This document shows, piece after piece, positions 45,080 to 55,335 of a stretch of 64,000 bases of DNA. Every line of letters starts with the position of its first letter. The first letter of the stretch is position 1. The stretch comes from CAIYTF01 sp963664845 (GTDB lineage Bacteria; Bacteroidota; Ignavibacteria; Ignavibacteriales; Ignavibacteriaceae). Made by a program: the position numbers and the translations under genes. The DNA is taken from the NCBI GenBank assembly GCA_963664845.1, contig OY761615.1, positions 1,984,001-2,048,000 on the forward strand, given 5' to 3'. The notes below the pieces were generated by a model. It saw only the letters and a list, made by a program, of their open reading frames with translations. It was not told where the DNA came from and made no database searches.

Positions 45080-47373
45080 TTATTTAATAAGTGACATCTT
45101 GCGATATGAGACAAAATCATTTACGCGAAGCGAATATAAATATATTCCTGAGCTTAATTTGTTTGCATCAAAGGTCACTGAATATTCACCAGCATCCTGC
45201 AAACGGTTCACCAGCGATTCGACTTCATGACCTGTCATATCGTAAACGTTAAGCTGAACAAGTCCTTTCTGAGGAATCTGATAACTTATTCTGGAAGAAG
45301 GATTGAACGGGTTTGGATAATTTTGTTGCAGTTTATATTCGGTAGGAATAGTAGCTGCCAATTCATTATTTCTCTTTTTATCAAGTGCAACGCCAATGAC
45401 CCTTATGGATATTGGGTCTGATGCAGGTGATTCTAAACTTTGATTATCTATTGCAGTAACTTTGTAACTTATATCGTGATCAAACGCCATTAGTTCTGAT
45501 ATACTATATTCAGATAAATCTTCATAGGAAGTAGAAGTTGTTGTTGCCAAATATTGCCAGCCTACCTCTGCATTGAGATATTTATATACTTTATACCCCA
45601 CCAAATCCGGGTCAGTATTTGCAGTCCATGTAAGATTCGGATGGTTGTTAGCACTTTTAGCAACCGCAAATGACTGTGGCGGAACAGGAGGGCCGGATAA
45701 AGGCACACCGTTGATAGTATAATTATACTGTACCTGGCTTGGTTGACAAGGGTACCAGCCTAACGGTTTCATAAGAAGACTATTGACTTCATAAACATAG
45801 GTAACCAATGTTGCTGATGTGCTTGTCAGCGACCCGCTTACCAGATCGCTCCACCGACTCCATAATTAGGATTCGCAGCGGAAAAACCAGTTGTGAATGC
45901 ACCGTTACCCCAAACCGATAATTTATAATGGGATGGGAAAGAAACGGTTTTTCTCACTTCATGTCTTTTAACCAAATAGGCTGCTGTTGCCAACCCGCCA
46001 ACACCCATAAAAACAACTTTAGTCAATCCAGTTGACCCGACATCCGAGCCCCCGGTCGCGGTAATATGAGTAACAACGTAAGGACTCGCTACCCGGTCAA
46101 GCGCTGATCGGGCATCCACTCTCCCGGCACCGTAATACATATCCCAACCTGCTGTGTATAAATCCTTTGCAGATAATTTAATGATATTTTTAATATCGTC
46201 ATTTGTTAGGCTGCTATTATATCCTTTGAGTAGCGATGCAATACCCGTTACGACCGGCGTCGCCATTGAAGTTCCAGATAAATATCCATAAGAATTGCCC
46301 AATAAGCATGAATAAATATCACTTCCGGGAGCAGAGACATCGATGTTATTGCCATAACTTGAATATGAAGCTATCTGGTCTTGATTTGTTGTTGCGCCGA
46401 CGGCAATAACACTTTGGCCGAACGCCGCGGGATATTGAGTTGTGTTGTCACCGGTGTTTCCCATTGCAACGACCGAAACGACATTATTCTTGTACGCATA
46501 AATGAATGCATTTTTGAGCGTAGCCGAAGTAGTGGGCCCGCTCCAGCTATTATTCAACACGTTTACCTTTCCATCTCTTACGGCCTCAATAATTTTGTTT
46601 GCAGCGTCGGCATCACCTATATAGTCAGGGGTAAATATCTTCTTTGAAATTATTTGTGCATTTTGATCAATGCCCTTTATTCCATACGGATTATTAGTTT
46701 TAGCCCCGCAGATCCCAGCCACATGTGTGCCGTGATATTTCCCGGCATTAGGCAAATCACCGCTCGCCTTGCCGGAAAGATCTTCGTGAGTTATTTCAAC
46801 GCCAACATCAATTACGCCAATCTTTACGCTTGAACTACCTGGAAACACTCTCCAGGCAGCTTCTGCCCTGATATCCGTGCCAGAAATTCCACTCAACTGA
46901 CCGGAATTTTTTAGATACCATTGATATGAGTATCCGGGATCGCCACAAAGCTGCATATCGCTGTTTTTTTCAGCATACACTATCCCGTCAATATTCATTA
47001 AATCCGTTATTGCGTTATCAACATCCGATGCTGAATTGAAAAACAGTCGAAAGACCCTTGAGAACTGGAAAAGACTGGTGGTCGTTCCGGCATTTGTCAG
47101 CATTACTGTATCTGCATCAGTAAATGATGGAAATGCCCTAATAATGCTCAAAGCATGATTGGTTGAAAGCGCATTCCCCAATTGAGAATTGAGAAAAGTT
47201 ACATTTGAGACAGGGACCAATGATTTTTCCAATCCTGAAAGGACCATTTGATTGGCAGGGATATATGCAATGACCTCTTTCGTCAGATCCATCTGAGCAT
47301 ACAATTGCACATAAACAGCTGAAAGCAAAGCAAGAACAACACTAAGAAATACGCTAATACTTGTACGTTTCAT
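45080..47373 (-). pseudogene. S8 (subtilisin) peptidase with T9SS sorting domain, interrupted by a frameshift
   Basis: The first 511 codons (47373 to 45838) encode a signal peptide, an N-terminal prodomain and a full S8 domain: Asp189 (KIGVIDVGV), His214 (YHGTHVAG), Ser369 (SGTSMATP). That frame stops after NPNYGVGGAIW. The adjacent frame is open across this point and continues as WSDLVSGSLTSTSATLVTYV into a fibronectin-like domain and the sorting domain (QNYPNPFNP ... GIYLYSLRV) ending at 45080. One extra base near 45850 would join them as NPNYGVGWSDL. The break may be a real mutation, a sequencing error or programmed. AAGGAG precedes the ATG. Without the tail, the protease could not use T9SS. 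Confidence 0.8.
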
Positions 47374-47516
47374 ATAAAAATTCTCCTTTTAAATATGATT
47401 GTTTCTATTGGGCGGGGATTATTTTAATTACCACCATTAAAAAAAGGCAATTTGACCCTTGTTACAGTTATTTAACGGAAAAAGGACTATGGTCCATTCA
47501 TTTTGTAATCCTCCTT

Positions 47517-48434
47517 TCAATTCGTTAATTTTTTTGTGATGTTGCCCATATTGTCAATAATAATCAGATGACCGTTAACTTTTCGGGCATCCGTGCAGAC
47601 GATATACTTTCCATCTGGTGACCAATCGCCGACCTCAGTTTGAAAGTTTACCAGTTGGGAAAAGTTCTTTCCGTCAACATCTATTGTTGATAATCGTGTT
47701 TGTGTAGTTCCGAGTAACCAACAGGAAAACAGGATTTTATCCTGATTCGGCGAAAGCCTTGGGCTCCGTTCCCAATAGTTATTGTTTGTTATTCTTTTAG
47801 CATTATTGCCGCTGCTGTCCATTATAAATACTTCGGGCCCGATGTCTTTATCTATCGCTCTCATATGAACTATCACATTCACATTCCTGGTCCAGTTTGG
47901 AAAACGCAATTCCCCAGTATTATAATCGCTTGCAATGCTCACCCTGTTGCTGCCGTCAGACTTCATTTTCCAAATGGCATTCAGGCCCGAGGGACTTCCT
48001 TCATCAGTGTCGAACGCAATCCACGTCCCATCGGGGCTCCATGATGGTGTGAAGTAGCTGTAATAGTTAGAGCCAGCCAACAAAACTAAACCGGTTCCGT
48101 TCGGCTTAATTTTGTACAATTGTCTATTACGCCCGAAAGCAATCCACTTCCCGTCCGGAGACCAGCATGGGTCTGTGATTTCTCCTGTTACTATCAGATG
48201 ATTATTTGTTCCGTTAGTATCAATCAGATATAAACCGCGTTTCCCGGGAATCGAATCTGCATGGAAAAAGGCAATGCACTTCCCGTCCGGCGACCATGCG
48301 GGCATATGGTCGATAAGGCTCCAATCAAGTTCGGGATCTATGTGCGGCGGGTCTGGTTCAGTGCTATTGCTTTTGCAGGAACAGAGAAGTAACAAGAATA
48401 TTAGTAAGCTTAGGTATGATTTTTTGTTTCCCAT
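47517..48434 (-). CDS. Beta-propeller (PD40/TolB-like) lipoprotein
   Basis: 305 residues. The start has a lipoprotein signal (LLIFLLLLCSC, lipid-bearing Cys20). The body is a series of TolB-type PD40 repeats, each with a WSPDGKxIAF core (five or six copies: PAWSPDGKCIAFF, CWSPDGKWIAFG, SWSPDGTWIAFD, GDWSPDGKYIVCT). It should form a beta propeller held at the membrane surface. Such domains mediate protein or peptide contacts; no enzyme domain is present. It sits 143 bases upstream of the subtilase on the same strand. Confidence 0.85.
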   Translation of the reverse strand: MGNKKSYLSLLIFLLLLCSCKSNSTEPDPPHIDPELDWSLIDHMPAWSPDGKCIAFFHADSIPGKRGLYLIDTNGTNNHLIVTGEITDPCWSPDGKWIAFGRNRQLYKIKPNGTGLVLLAGSNYYSYFTPSWSPDGTWIAFDTDEGSPSGLNAIWKMKSDGSNRVSIASDYNTGELRFPNWTRNVNVIVHMRAIDKDIGPEVFIMDSSGNNAKRITNNNYWERSPRLSPNQDKILFSCWLLGTTQTRLSTIDVDGKNFSQLVNFQTEVGDWSPDGKYIVCTDARKVNGHLIIIDNMGNITKKLTN

Positions 48435-48923
48435 AACTTATTTCTGTTTGCCTTTTTATCTCAGCTGCTTATACATAATTTTTCTTATCCGACACGGGAT
48501 TCGTGTCTCTGCAATAAGAATAGATTACTATTTAATCCAATTATATCAATTGTTTAAGTTAAGGCTTAATCAGTTAATTGTCAAAAAATAGTTAGTCATT
48601 TATTGTGATTCAGCAATTATTCGACTCAGTTTTCAGCGATTGTGGCTTTGCTGATTTCTTCGGAAGGATTGCTGGGGTAGGTATTTGGACTCAGAAAGGT
48701 ATAACACATGTTTACGCTATTCGTTAAAGTTGTCTGATAAGAAATGAAAAGTTCTGCTAACACCGATAGCTATCCGCTCATTTTGATCAACTCTCTTAAT
48801 AATTTCGGCAAAAAAACACTGATAATTTTTAAATATCTGACAATTGCTGATCTTCCTCTTCGAAATCAGCATAAATCGTCGTGCTCTGTTTAAAAGTTTG
48901 ATTTTGGTTTCAACCATTGGGCA
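48435..48923. other. AT-rich intergenic region
   Basis: No gene supported. The 87-codon minus-strand frame at 48717-48980 overlaps the fbp terminator and has no protein character. It should hold the promoter of the lipoprotein gene. Confidence 0.45.
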
Positions 48924-48955
48924 AAAAAAACAGCTCCGAATAAAACATCGGAGCC
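48924..48955 (-). terminator. fbp terminator
   Basis: Minus-strand stem GCTCCGA (48955-48949) / TCGGAGC (48940-48934), 8-base loop, then TG and eight T (48931-48924). It lies about 50 bases after the fbp stop. Confidence 0.88.
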
Positions 48956-49002
48956 ATAAACAATCCCTATCATTCATCATAACAAACTAACAACACGAAG
49001 AA

Positions 49003-50034
49003 CTACCCTTTATTCACTTCTTCATCAGCATCACGAATGAACCGTTCCACTTCCAACACATCATATTCGCTCCCAATGAATATTGGTGTGCGCTGGTGCA
49101 GTGTATCGGGCACTATATCGAGTATCCTGCGGTAACCATCGGTTGCTCTTCCGCCTGCAGCTTCACAAATGAATGCAGTTGGGTTGCATTCATATGCCAG
49201 TCTGAGTTTTCCTTTTGGGCTTCGCGAATCAGCAGGATACATGAATATACCGCCATAGAGCAATGTACGGTGAACATCGGCCACCATGGTTCCTACGTAC
49301 CGTGTTGAATAGGGGCGGTCAGTTTTGGGATCCTCATCCTGCAGGGATTTGATATATTTTTTTAAGCCGTGGTGCCAGTATTTATAATTACCTTCATTAA
49401 TGCTATATATCTTTCCCTTCTGTGGTATCCGGATATTTTCGTGCGAGAGGATAAATTCGCCTATGGACGGATCCAACGTAAAACCATGCACTCCGTGATG
49501 TCCGGTCGTGTAAACCAAAATAGTGCTTGAGCCATAGATAACATATCCGGCGGCTTCCTGTTTCCAGCCTGGCTGCAGGCAGTCTTCAAGGGTTCCCGGT
49601 GTGCCATCGGGTGAGACCCTTTTGTAGATGGAAAATATTGTACCGATACTGATGTTGGAATCAATATTGGAGGATCCGTCCAGTGGATCAAAAAGCAGAA
49701 CATATTTCCCCACCCGGTGATTTGCCGGTATATGAATAATATCCTCTTCTTCCTCAGATGCCATTATGCAGAGATGTCCGCCGTGATCCATTGCCTTGAA
49801 CATCATCTCGTGCGCGTACATATCCAGTTTTCGTACGCTTTCACCGTGAACATTTTCATCACCAGTGTACCCGAGAATATCCATTAATCCAGCTTTATTT
49901 ACTTCCCGTGATATGACTTTAAGCGCTATAGAAAGATCCGAAAGCAGACGGGACAATTCTCCCGTTGCGTCTGGATGCAGTCGTTCTCCCTCGATAATGT
50001 GCCTCTCGAGGGTCATAAACCGTGATTTTGCCAT
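49003..50034 (-). CDS. fbp: Fructose-1,6-bisphosphatase class I
   Basis: 343 residues, typical length. The metal-binding signature FDPLDGSSNIDSNISIGTIFS (about 112-132) is complete, as are the early ASEEEEDI acid cluster and GGRATDG near the end. It removes the C1 phosphate of fructose-1,6-bisphosphate in gluconeogenesis, in the cytosol. It follows the ABC exporter gene by 20 bases and is likely co-transcribed, though the two are functionally unrelated. A strong terminator follows. Confidence 0.96.
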   Translation of the reverse strand: MAKSRFMTLERHIIEGERLHPDATGELSRLLSDLSIALKVISREVNKAGLMDILGYTGDENVHGESVRKLDMYAHEMMFKAMDHGGHLCIMASEEEEDIIHIPANHRVGKYVLLFDPLDGSSNIDSNISIGTIFSIYKRVSPDGTPGTLEDCLQPGWKQEAAGYVIYGSSTILVYTTGHHGVHGFTLDPSIGEFILSHENIRIPQKGKIYSINEGNYKYWHHGLKKYIKSLQDEDPKTDRPYSTRYVGTMVADVHRTLLYGGIFMYPADSRSPKGKLRLAYECNPTAFICEAAGGRATDGYRRILDIVPDTLHQRTPIFIGSEYDVLEVERFIRDADEEVNKG

Positions 50035-50054
50035 GCCTCTGTTTCCTTATGAAG

Positions 50055-51845
50055 TTATTTTTGAACAGGTTCCTGATTTTTATATTGGAGCTGATACAAC
50101 TTATAATAAAAGCCGTGTTTTGCGAGCAGTTCCTGATGGCTTCCGGATTCCTTGATCTCTCCTTTGTGGAGAACGATGATCTTATCCGCATTCTGAATGG
50201 TGGAAAGACGGTGAGCAATCACTATGGCGGTCCTTCCAAAAAGCAAATTCTCAATTGCCTGCTGAATCAGTTTCTCTGTCTCGGTGTCAACACTTGAGGT
50301 TGCTTCATCGAGAATGAGTATCTGGGGGTCATAAGCAAGCGCACGTGCAAACGAAATCAGTTGCTTTTGCCCAACGCTCAATGTTGCACCGCGTTCTTTC
50401 ACTTCTTCGTCATATTTGCCGGGCATCTGATCAATGAAACGATCGGCACCAACCAAATGTGCCGCGCGCACCATTGTTTTGTCGGTGATCTCAGGATTGC
50501 CCATGGTGATGTTTGATCTGACAGTGCCGGAGAAAAGAAATACATCCTGCAGCACCATGGAAATATGTTTCCGCAAAGCGAATTTATCCATCTGCCGTAT
50601 ATCCACGCCGTCAATCAGTATTTCACCCTTGTTGATGTCATAAAACCGGTTCAGAATATTGATGATGCTCGATTTTCCCGCGCCGGTTGCACCAACAATG
50701 GCTACCGATTGTCCCGGCTCAATAGTGAAGGAAATATTCTTTAATACATAATCAATTTCATTATAGGCAAACCAGACATTTTTGAATTCTATCTTTCCCT
50801 TGAAATCCCTGATAGGGACAGGGTTTTCGGGATTTTCAATAATCGCTGTTTCATCAAGCAGTTTGAACACGCGCTCAGAAGATGCCATCGCGGTTTGCAT
50901 GATGTTGTATTTTTCCGAGAGATCCCGGATGGGGCGGAAGAACATTTCCGTGTATTGAATGAATGCGAACAACGTTCCCAGCGTAAGGTGCTGATGCACT
51001 ATTTCGCCGCCGCCATACCAAATGATGAGTGCGATGGCTGCACTGCTGAGCAGTTCTACGCCGGGATAGAACACTGCATAGAAGAATATGGAGTCAATAT
51101 TTGCTTTCCGGTGATCAGCGTTGATGCCTGAAAATTGTCTGAACTCTTTTTCTTCCTTGTGGAATATTTGCACTACGGACATGCCCGTTATATGTTCCTG
51201 CATATAGGAATTGAGGCGGGCCAAATGAAACCTGACGTCGCGATAGCTTTCTCTTACTTTTTTGCGGAACAGGAATGTCCCATAAAACAGTATGGGCATC
51301 ACCGACATGGAAACCAGGGAAAGCTGCCAGTCCAAAAAGAACATGAAGCCAAGTATCCAGATAACAATAAACACATCGCTAAACACCATGATTATTCCCG
51401 AGGAGAATAATTCATTTAGTGTTTCAATGTCGTTCGTCACTCTCGTTACCATCCTGCCGATGGGCGTCTTGTCGAAAAACCGGAGTGACAGTTTCTGGGT
51501 ATGTTTGAACAGTTCCATCCTGAGGTCGAGTATGGTGCGCTGCCCGAGGTATTGCGTGTAATACGTCAACAGATACTGGATCATTGCCTGCAGGAATAAC
51601 GAGCCGAATAATGCCAGTGCTATCCAGGAAAGCTCACGCCAGAGGCCCTGCGCAATGTATTGGTCTATCGCTATCTTGGTGAGATATGGGCGCAAGGGTC
51701 CCAGTGCCGCTGAAATTATATTTAATAAAATTGCGAGGACTACATATTTGAAATACGGTTTAATATAGTGCAAAAGACGCTTCATAAGCTTCGCGTCATA
51801 TGCTTTCCCTACTATTTCATCCTCTCGTTTTTTTTCTTCTGCCAT
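50055..51845 (-). CDS. ABC exporter half-transporter, consensus (BmrD/TM288-like) subunit
   Basis: 596 residues: six-helix exporter membrane domain (about 30-320) and C-terminal nucleotide-binding domain. Walker A is GATGAGKSS (385-393) and Walker B ends with the catalytic Glu514 (LILDEATSSVD). The signature loop is altered to LSVGQKQLISFARAL. This mix (intact Glu, non-standard signature) is the hallmark of the consensus-site subunit in heterodimeric exporters such as BmrCD or TM287/288. The matching degenerate subunit lies upstream at 53246-54994. Such exporters expel drugs, lipids or peptides. Downstream, fbp follows after 20 bases. Confidence 0.9.
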   Translation of the reverse strand: MAEEKKREDEIVGKAYDAKLMKRLLHYIKPYFKYVVLAILLNIISAALGPLRPYLTKIAIDQYIAQGLWRELSWIALALFGSLFLQAMIQYLLTYYTQYLGQRTILDLRMELFKHTQKLSLRFFDKTPIGRMVTRVTNDIETLNELFSSGIIMVFSDVFIVIWILGFMFFLDWQLSLVSMSVMPILFYGTFLFRKKVRESYRDVRFHLARLNSYMQEHITGMSVVQIFHKEEKEFRQFSGINADHRKANIDSIFFYAVFYPGVELLSSAAIALIIWYGGGEIVHQHLTLGTLFAFIQYTEMFFRPIRDLSEKYNIMQTAMASSERVFKLLDETAIIENPENPVPIRDFKGKIEFKNVWFAYNEIDYVLKNISFTIEPGQSVAIVGATGAGKSSIINILNRFYDINKGEILIDGVDIRQMDKFALRKHISMVLQDVFLFSGTVRSNITMGNPEITDKTMVRAAHLVGADRFIDQMPGKYDEEVKERGATLSVGQKQLISFARALAYDPQILILDEATSSVDTETEKLIQQAIENLLFGRTAIVIAHRLSTIQNADKIIVLHKGEIKESGSHQELLAKHGFYYKLYQLQYKNQEPVQK

Positions 51846-51931
51846 TTATCTATTATTGGTTTTCATATATCAATTAAATTATCCGGCAAGGAATCATTCA
51901 TCTGATCGATATTCTCTTGTCGTAGATTGCC

Positions 51932-52028
51932 TATGTCGTCCCTACGGGACTCAAAATTACTGTTTATTGTTTAATTACTATAAATATTTCGCCCCTCTGG
52001 GGCTATTAATATGTCGTCCCTCTGGTAG
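51932..52028. repeat. CGTCCCTACGGGAC / CGCCCCTCTGGGGC intergenic repeat
   Basis: ATGTCGTCCCTACGGGACT (51933-51951) is followed by an AT-rich spacer with CTATAAATATTTCGCCCCTC and TGGGGCT (to 52003), then ATGTCGTCCCTCTGG. Each GC-rich word is a small palindrome. I recall this wording from many Bacteroidota and Ignavibacteria intergenic regions; the number of copies in this genome is not visible from one window. Confidence 0.65.
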
Positions 52029-52093
52029 GTGTTGCACAACTCATTAAACGCAGAATTCTGCTTCATTATGCTTTGTTCATAGGAGCTAATCGT

Positions 52094-52126
52094 GAGATTA
52101 CTTCGTCAATGACTCCTCGCCATGAC
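52094..52126. repeat. GAGATTxCTTCGTC-CTCGCxATGAC interspersed-repeat fragment
   Basis: GAGATTACTTCGTCAATGAC followed by TCCTCGCCATGAC resembles a degenerate copy of a repeat common in FCB and other genomes (GAGATTGCTTCGTC...CTCGCAATGAC). The identification is from memory. Confidence 0.55.
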
Positions 52127-52192
52127 AAAATACCTGGCTAAACGACACCTGCCTCATTAGTCCAACACACCGCAGTGATAAGGCTGCAATTA

Positions 52193-53218
52193 TCATACCA
52201 CTTTAAAATAATTTTCGTTTGCGAAGCATGCCTGAATGTTTTGCGCGGTGGTTTCCAAAATTCGCTCGATGGCTTCGATCGAATCGAATGCCATGTGCGG
52301 AGTAATAATAACATTTTCCCGGCGCAGCAGGATGTTTCTCTTCATAAGCGCTTCAAGATGCTCGATGGAAACATTTTTGGTCAGCATCTGGTTCTCTTCA
52401 TTCATCAGCTCTTCGCCTTCGAACACATCCAGTCCGGCGCCACTGAAAATACCGGTATCAATAGCATAATAAAGCGCCGAAGGTTCAATCAGTCCGCTTC
52501 TTGCCGTGTTGATGAACAGCGTTCCCTTCTTTACCAAGTGGATATTTTGCATATTAATAAGATATTTGGTCTGCTCGGTATAGGGACAATGAAAGGAAAT
52601 GATGCGGGAGTTTTGCAGCAGTGTTTCCAGCGAAACATATTTGAAATCCATCATGTCTTCAAGCACATGGTTTTGTTTCACATCATAGGCAATGATGTTC
52701 ATGCCAAATCCCTGCGCCATCTTGATGACGTGCATGCCGATGCTTCCGGCGCCGATAATGCCGATGGTTTTGCCTTTCAGATCAAATCCGCGGAGGCCTT
52801 CAAGAGAAAAATTGCCCATGGTGGTTCTCACATGCGCCTTGTGCAAATTTCTTGAGAGTGCAAGGATCAGGGCAAACGTGTGTTCGGCAACCGTATTTTC
52901 ACCATAATAAGGAACATTGCAAACGCTTATATCCCGCTTCTGCGCCGCCTTTAGATTGATGTGGTTGAAGCCTGTGCTTCTCGTTGAAATCAATTTCAGG
53001 CTTTTGGCTTTTGAGAGTACGGTTTCAGTGATATGCGAATAAATAAATACAGACACAACGTGTGCATCGCTTATCAACTGAGCATTTTCCTCACTAAGCT
53101 TTTCCTTATAAAACACCAGTTCATAATTCTTCGGAAATCTCTTTTTTATATAGGCTTTTTCGACGGGAGAAATTTCGAAAAAAACCACTTTATATTTTTG
53201 AACTTTACCTTTTGCCAT
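52193..53218 (-). CDS. D-isomer-specific 2-hydroxyacid dehydrogenase
   Basis: 341 residues. The NAD-binding motif is GAGSIG (156-161) in TIGIIGAGSIGMHVIKMAQ. Catalytic residues are Arg240 (NTARSGLI), a Glu in DVFEGEE (about 267-270) and His308 (TPHMAFDS). The split catalytic domain (residues 1-105 and about 300-341) is complete. It is closest to D-lactate dehydrogenases, interconverting a 2-oxoacid and its D-2-hydroxyacid. AAAGGAG lies 4 bases before the ATG. It follows the degenerate exporter subunit after 27 bases, so it is co-transcribed with it and separates the two exporter halves. Confidence 0.9.
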   Translation of the reverse strand: MAKGKVQKYKVVFFEISPVEKAYIKKRFPKNYELVFYKEKLSEENAQLISDAHVVSVFIYSHITETVLSKAKSLKLISTRSTGFNHINLKAAQKRDISVCNVPYYGENTVAEHTFALILALSRNLHKAHVRTTMGNFSLEGLRGFDLKGKTIGIIGAGSIGMHVIKMAQGFGMNIIAYDVKQNHVLEDMMDFKYVSLETLLQNSRIISFHCPYTEQTKYLINMQNIHLVKKGTLFINTARSGLIEPSALYYAIDTGIFSGAGLDVFEGEELMNEENQMLTKNVSIEHLEALMKRNILLRRENVIITPHMAFDSIEAIERILETTAQNIQACFANENYFKVV

Positions 53219-53245
53219 TGTGCTCCTTTGTAACGTTTTTAATTT

Positions 53246-54994
53246 CTAGGAATATTCTTCCAGCTCTTTTTCGAGCAATTGCTTATTGTAGATATCGGCA
53301 TAGATGCCATCCCTGAGCAATAATTGCTCATGAGTGCCTTCTTCGGCAATCAAACCTTTATCGAGAACAACGATTTTGTCTGCATCTTTAACGGTCGAAA
53401 CACGGTGACTGATGAGAATGCTCGTTCTTCCCTGCATGAATTTGCGCAGGTTATTGAGGATGTCTTCTTCTGTCCTTGTATCAACGGCGGAGAATGAGTC
53501 GTCAAGAATGAGTATTGTCGGGTTAAGTGCCAGTGCCCGGGCAAGCGTTGCTCTTTGTTTTTGTCCACCCGAAAGCGTTATGCCACGCTCACCGATGATG
53601 GTATTATAACCTTCCGGAAAATCCTTAACATCCTTATCAAACTGGGCAATCTCCGATGCTGAAACTACCTGTTTGAGATCGGGTGCATCCAAACCGTAAC
53701 TGACGTTATTGGTGATGGTTTCGGAAAAGAGGAACGCCTCCTGTTGCACAAAACCTATATTGGTACGCAAGGCATCCAGAGAAAACGATTTCACCGGTTT
53801 CCCGTCCACAAGAATTTCACCCTCGTTAACATCATAAAGCCTGGGGATTAGATTAACAAAGGTGCTTTTTCCGCTCCCGGTGTGTCCCATAATTGCCAAG
53901 GTGCTGCCGGCTGGTATAGTCAGGTTAATATCTTTCAGCACATACTCAAGGTTTTCGCTGTAACGAAAGTTGACATTCCGGAATTCAATAGCGCCATTGA
54001 TCGTTTGCTGTTTGTGATCGGTTTCAGCATTGTCTGAAATGTCCACAGGTTCGTTGAAAATTCTGTTCAACCGTGCCATGCTTGCTTCAGCCTGTTGGAT
54101 AATGTTGATCACCCAGCCAAACGCTATCATGGGCCATATCAGTATACCCAGGTATATAATCAGTGCGCTGATATCGCCCAGCAGCAATTTGTGGTCCATC
54201 ACCTGCATGCCTCCCAGCCAAATAACAATAACCACGGAAACACCAGTGATGAGGAAAAGAATGGGTTGGAACAATGCCTGCACTTGTACCAGGCTCATAT
54301 TCTTCACAAGGTATTCCTGACTCAGCCGTCTGAAATCTTCAACCTCGCTTTCTTCGCGGACATAGGATTTTATTACCCGTATACCGGAATAGTTCTCTTG
54401 TGCCTTGGTGGTCAACTCGGAAAATTTCTCCTGTATCTTGGTAAAGCGGAAATGAATCTTCTTCCCCACAAAATAGACGAGAAACGAGAGAAAAGGCAGT
54501 GGAATCAGTGAATAGATGGTGAGTGAGACACTGATCTTGAACATGATAGTAATCACTATCAGCAATCTGATTAATGTATCGATTGAGTACATGACTGCCG
54601 GGCCAATGAACATTCTCACCGCATTTATATCGTTGGTGGCGTGTGCCATGATGTTGCCGGTTGACGTGTTCTGAAAATAACGTATAGGAAGTGCCTGAAT
54701 ATGTTTCCAGAAATCACCCCGGAGGTCATATTCTATTTTTCGTGAAACGACGATAATGCTTTGGCGGATAAGAAAACGGAAAAATCCACCAATGGCTGAG
54801 GCCCCTACAATTAACCAGGCATATCTGGTGAGCGTTTCATAGTTCCCCTGCCGCTGAATGAGGTTGATCGCATCTTTTATCAATATGGGAACGTACACCG
54901 TCCCCGCGTTGGAGAGGAATATAAAGAGGAATCCCCACATCAGCGTAATACGGTACTTATAAAAATATTTTTTTAGAGTTCTAAGATTTTTCAT
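53246..54994 (-). CDS. ABC exporter half-transporter, degenerate-site (BmrC/TM287-like) subunit
   Basis: 582 residues from the ATG at 54994 (MKNLRTLKKYF); an upstream start adds 39 residues with no exporter character. Six membrane helices precede the nucleotide-binding domain: Walker A GHTGSGKST, signature LSGGQKQRATLARAL intact. The Walker B end is LILDDSFSAVD, where the catalytic Glu is replaced by Asp499. That substitution marks the degenerate site of heterodimeric exporters (BmrC, TM287). The partner with the intact Glu is at 50055-51845. The transporter should act as a heterodimer in the cytoplasmic membrane. Confidence 0.9.
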   Translation of the reverse strand: MKNLRTLKKYFYKYRITLMWGFLFIFLSNAGTVYVPILIKDAINLIQRQGNYETLTRYAWLIVGASAIGGFFRFLIRQSIIVVSRKIEYDLRGDFWKHIQALPIRYFQNTSTGNIMAHATNDINAVRMFIGPAVMYSIDTLIRLLIVITIMFKISVSLTIYSLIPLPFLSFLVYFVGKKIHFRFTKIQEKFSELTTKAQENYSGIRVIKSYVREESEVEDFRRLSQEYLVKNMSLVQVQALFQPILFLITGVSVVIVIWLGGMQVMDHKLLLGDISALIIYLGILIWPMIAFGWVINIIQQAEASMARLNRIFNEPVDISDNAETDHKQQTINGAIEFRNVNFRYSENLEYVLKDINLTIPAGSTLAIMGHTGSGKSTFVNLIPRLYDVNEGEILVDGKPVKSFSLDALRTNIGFVQQEAFLFSETITNNVSYGLDAPDLKQVVSASEIAQFDKDVKDFPEGYNTIIGERGITLSGGQKQRATLARALALNPTILILDDSFSAVDTRTEEDILNNLRKFMQGRTSILISHRVSTVKDADKIVVLDKGLIAEEGTHEQLLLRDGIYADIYNKQLLEKELEEYS

Positions 54995-55335
54995 AATGCG
55001 AATATATAAATGACAAATGCCCGACCATGCCTCGGGACCCGACGCGCAGGTAGTAACACCAAAACAAAGTAATTCTAAGATAAGTTCGTTAAAATAAAGA
55101 ATATCAGGCACTTGCGAAAAGGCAAATACTGCTCATTTCTTTCATTGGTTGGGAGCGATCTTTGCTCAAAAAAACACAAAATGCATACGTTTAAACGGTC
55201 TCATGGTTTATAACCCACTGCATACACGTGACTCAAGAGAAGTCCCCAAGTTTGGCGAAGTTCAGCTTCAAATCTTGCTTGAAGGAGTCACAGAGCCTTA
55301 CGAAGCACGTTTCCTGAGCCTGCCAGAATGTTTTT
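54995..55335. other. Intergenic region upstream of the exporter operon
   Basis: No gene supported; the 83-codon plus-strand frame at 55149-55400 overlaps the DinB gene and lacks protein character. The promoter of the minus-strand exporter operon should be here; no clear boxes identified. Confidence 0.45.

Larger units (their letters stand above)
51846..52192. other. Repeat-filled gap between the two exporter halves
   Basis: No gene. Two different interspersed-repeat fragments are listed separately. The promoter of the downstream exporter gene must lie in the first part next to 51845. Confidence 0.55.

Noticed and set aside
48717..48980. 87-codon minus-strand open frame
   Set aside because: Runs through the fbp terminator and has unlikely composition (many Cys, Phe, Arg).
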